Assembly: GCA_002334985.1 (NCBI GenBank)
Contig: DDBY01000207.1
Coordinates: 1 to 8,401, forward strand
Source: Micavibrio sp. UBA2020
GTDB taxonomy: Bacteria > Pseudomonadota > Alphaproteobacteria > Micavibrionales > UBA2020
Reading direction: 5' to 3'
Length of the DNA: 8,401 nt
Shown: piece after piece, positions 6,440-8,401 of the stretch
How positions within the stretch are numbered: the stretch's first letter is position 1
Layout of the letters: each line of letters opens with the position of its first letter
The notes under the pieces: model-generated
Seen by the model: only the letters and a program-made list of their open reading frames with translations
Database searches by the model: none
What the model was told of the DNA's origin: nothing
Position numbers and translations under genes: made by a program

Positions 6440-7875
6440 CACATTGCCCCCGCGCTGATAAAGACGGTTTCCATGTCCGCCGCATTGCTTTCTTTTTCCG
6501 CATCAAGATACAGGGTGATTTCGTGGCGCTGCCGGCGCGCGGCCTCAGCGGTGGGCGCGACCAGCATGATACGGAACGTGCCGACGCTGTCCGCCAGCAC
6601 CTGCAAATCATCGACGCTGACGCCGCCGGGTCCGGCCACACTCACCGTGCGCGGCGCAATCCCCTCCACGCGCAGGCGGAACGAAAGGTCGTCGTGCGTT
6701 TTATTGATGACTTTGATGGTATAGGTATTGCGGATATCGCCGTTCGACAGGCGCACATAAAGCGGGTTGCGGTCGTGTATCACGCTCATCTCGACCGCGC
6801 TGCGCGACAAAAAGGCGAAAAGCATGATGGCGCTTATCACCGTCATCACCGCGATATAATAAAACGTGCGTGGACGCCAGATATCTATGCTGTCTTTATG
6901 CGGCATGCCCGTTTTATGCGCCAGCGTGCGTTTTTCGTAGTTGCGCTGGGTGTCATAGCGGATAAGCCCTTGCGGCAATTCCATTCTGTCCATGACATCG
7001 TTGCAGGCATCGACGCAAAGCCCGCAGGCGATGCAATCCATCTGAAGCCCGTTGCGAATGTCGATACCCATGGGGCAGACGATGACGCATTGCGTGCAGT
7101 CGATGCAATGCCCGTGGCCTTCCCAGCTGGTGCCTTGTTTATGTTTGCCGCGCGGCTCCCCCCGCTCGCGGTCATAGCCGATAATCAGCGTATCCTTGTC
7201 GAACATCGCCGATTGAAAACGCGCGTAGGGGCACATATAGGTGCAAACCTGTTCACGCGCGTAGCCCGCCATAATGTAGGTGGAGGCCGTGAGCCCCAAA
7301 ATCCAGCTGCCTGCCATCCATGAAACGTCGAAATGGATGATTTGTTCAAACAGGGTCGGCGCATCGACAAAATAAAAAACCCACGCACCGCCTGTGCAAA
7401 GCGCGATGGCAACCCACAGGATATGCGTGAGCGTTTTTTTCCACACTTTTTCAAACGACAGCGGCGATTTATCCAGCTTCATGCGTGCATTGCGGTCGCC
7501 CTGCACCCAGTTTTCGACCGCAACGAACAAATCCGTCCAGACCGTCTGCGGGCAGGCATAGCCGCACCAGACGCGCCCCAAAAGACTGGTCACGAAAAAA
7601 AGCCCGACAGCGCCCAGCACCATCAGCCCCGCAAAAAAGTAAACTTCCTGCGGCCACAGCTCGATATTAAAAAAATACGCGCGGCGGGCGGGCATGTCGA
7701 TAAGCACCGCCTGCGACGGTGCATGCGGCCCGCGGTCCCAACGTATCCACGGCACGAGGTAATAGATAGCCAGCAAAACGCCCATCGCCAGCCACTTGAG
7801 CCGGCGATAGCGCCCCTTCACGCTGCGGGGGTATATCTTTTTCTGTTTTTCGAAATAGACGATGTCGTCACTCAT
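6439..7875 (-). CDS. ccoG: cbb3-type oxidase assembly iron-sulfur protein CcoG (FixG/RdxA)
   Basis: A 478-residue membrane iron-sulfur protein, linked by family work to copper reduction during cbb3 oxidase biogenesis. Several membrane helices are visible (about 30-47, 78-98, 150-170, 188-204 and 338-357). Cysteine motifs in the membrane part are CGYACP (104-109) and CTYMCP (211-216). Two ferredoxin-type clusters follow: C257-x2-C260-x2-C263-x3-C267-P and C281-x2-C284-x2-C287-x3-C291. The C-terminal third (about 360-478) is the beta-rich, Ig-like CcoG domain. I chose the ATG at 7875 because GGAGA lies just upstream. An in-frame start at 7890 (MCRRQ) is deeper in ccoP and less likely. The start overlaps the ccoP stop by 8 bases. 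Confidence 0.94.
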   Translation of the reverse strand: MSDDIVYFEKQKKIYPRSVKGRYRRLKWLAMGVLLAIYYLVPWIRWDRGPHAPSQAVLIDMPARRAYFFNIELWPQEVYFFAGLMVLGAVGLFFVTSLLGRVWCGYACPQTVWTDLFVAVENWVQGDRNARMKLDKSPLSFEKVWKKTLTHILWVAIALCTGGAWVFYFVDAPTLFEQIIHFDVSWMAGSWILGLTASTYIMAGYAREQVCTYMCPYARFQSAMFDKDTLIIGYDRERGEPRGKHKQGTSWEGHGHCIDCTQCVIVCPMGIDIRNGLQMDCIACGLCVDACNDVMDRMELPQGLIRYDTQRNYEKRTLAHKTGMPHKDSIDIWRPRTFYYIAVMTVISAIMLFAFLSRSAVEMSVIHDRNPLYVRLSNGDIRNTYTIKVINKTHDDLSFRLRVEGIAPRTVSVAGPGGVSVDDLQVLADSVGTFRIMLVAPTAEAARRQRHEITLYLDAEKESNAADMETVFISAGAM

Positions 7876-8401
7876 TTGTCTCCGGCACATCGGGCTCCGT
7901 GCCGCCCAGCGAATGGATGTATATCGTCAAAGCCTTGAGCGTATCGGGGCTGAGCCTGCCCTCCCACGCGGGCATCACGCCGGTGCGCGCCTGCGATACC
8001 GTGGCGTGGATGGATTTTTTATCGCCACCCCACAACCAGATTTCATCGTTCAGGCGCGGCGCGCCCATGTCATGGCTGCCCTCGCCATTCTCGCCGTGGC
8101 AGGCGGTGCAATTTTCGGCGAAAACCTCTTTGCCGCGCAGATAGGCTTCGGTTTGCACAGCCTTATCGCCCAGATGCAGGTCATGCACATATTCGGTCAC
8201 GTCGTCGATTTGCGCGCGCGTGAGCAAACCGTCGCGGCCGAAAGACGGCATTTGCGTGCCGCGTGCGTCGTCATGGCCGGAATTAACACCGGCGCGCAGC
8301 GTCTGGTGGATGTCCGCCAGCTTGCCGCCCCACAGCCAGTCGTCGTCGTTGAGGTTCGGATAGCCGCGGCCGCCCGCCGCGCCCGTGCCGTGGCAGGCCG
8401 C
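7868..8401 (-). CDS. ccoP: cbb3-type cytochrome c oxidase dihaem subunit CcoP (5' end outside the window)
   Basis: The last 177 residues of the dihaem c-type subunit that carries electrons to the catalytic subunit in the periplasm. The frame is open to the right edge, which cuts the first haem site: only A-A-C-H of its C-x2-C-H is visible. The second site is intact (Cys98, Cys101-His102 in visible numbering). Each domain has its axial methionine, in GTQMPSF (Met51) and TGVMPAW (Met143). Both domains carry a matching 'WLWGGK/D...IH' stretch, showing their internal repeat. The N-terminal anchor and ccoN, ccoO and ccoQ should lie upstream, beyond the window. The next gene, ccoG, overlaps its end by 8 bases. 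Confidence 0.94.
   Translation of the reverse strand, partial: AACHGTGAAGGRGYPNLNDDDWLWGGKLADIHQTLRAGVNSGHDDARGTQMPSFGRDGLLTRAQIDDVTEYVHDLHLGDKAVQTEAYLRGKEVFAENCTACHGENGEGSHDMGAPRLNDEIWLWGGDKKSIHATVSQARTGVMPAWEGRLSPDTLKALTIYIHSLGGTEPDVPETNE

Overview
This window looks like a chromosomal segment of a GC-rich Gram-negative bacterium, most likely an alphaproteobacterium. The Zur protein has the alphaproteobacterial-style 'ESLNAF' and 'HxH...CxxC...CxxC' layout, the genes form a cbb3 oxidase assembly cluster, and an outer-membrane OmpW protein is present. Genus-level placement is not possible from the sequence alone.

Layout. Bases 1-101 are the 3' end of an unrecognised plus-strand gene, followed by zur (zinc uptake regulator, 121-579, plus). 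A 141-base gap holds a three-copy 24-bp tandem repeat derived from the end of zur and a perfect 12-bp palindrome of REP-like type. A Crp/Fnr-family regulator follows on the minus strand (721-1452). It is divergent from ompW (1592-2209, plus), and the 139-base spacer between them carries two FNR/DNR-type boxes. After ompW a strong hairpin terminator is shared with a converging minus-strand operon. In transcription order that operon is ccoP (partial, entering from the right edge), ccoG, ccoH, ccoI, ccoS and hemN, ending at 2271. Its genes overlap or lie 1 base apart throughout, so it should be one translationally coupled unit.

How the genes work together. CcoP is the dihaem c-type subunit of cbb3 cytochrome oxidase, a terminal oxidase for low oxygen. 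CcoG, CcoH, CcoI and CcoS serve copper handling, assembly and maturation of that oxidase. HemN makes protoporphyrinogen precursors without oxygen. The Crp/Fnr regulator keeps the E-x2-S-R recognition-helix residues that read TTGAT half-sites but lacks the N-terminal cysteine cluster of Fnr, so it resembles DNR-type regulators. The boxes in its promoter region point to oxygen- or NO-responsive control of ompW and perhaps of itself. Together the window describes adaptation to microaerobic or anaerobic respiration, with zinc regulation next door.

I found no undescribed system. Most of the region is ordinary core respiratory gene content. The points that merit a second look are the twin FNR-type boxes with their promoter geometry, the atypical cysteine layout of the regulator, and the stop-codon-containing tandem repeat at the end of zur. 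No gene-free stretch exceeds 300 bases.
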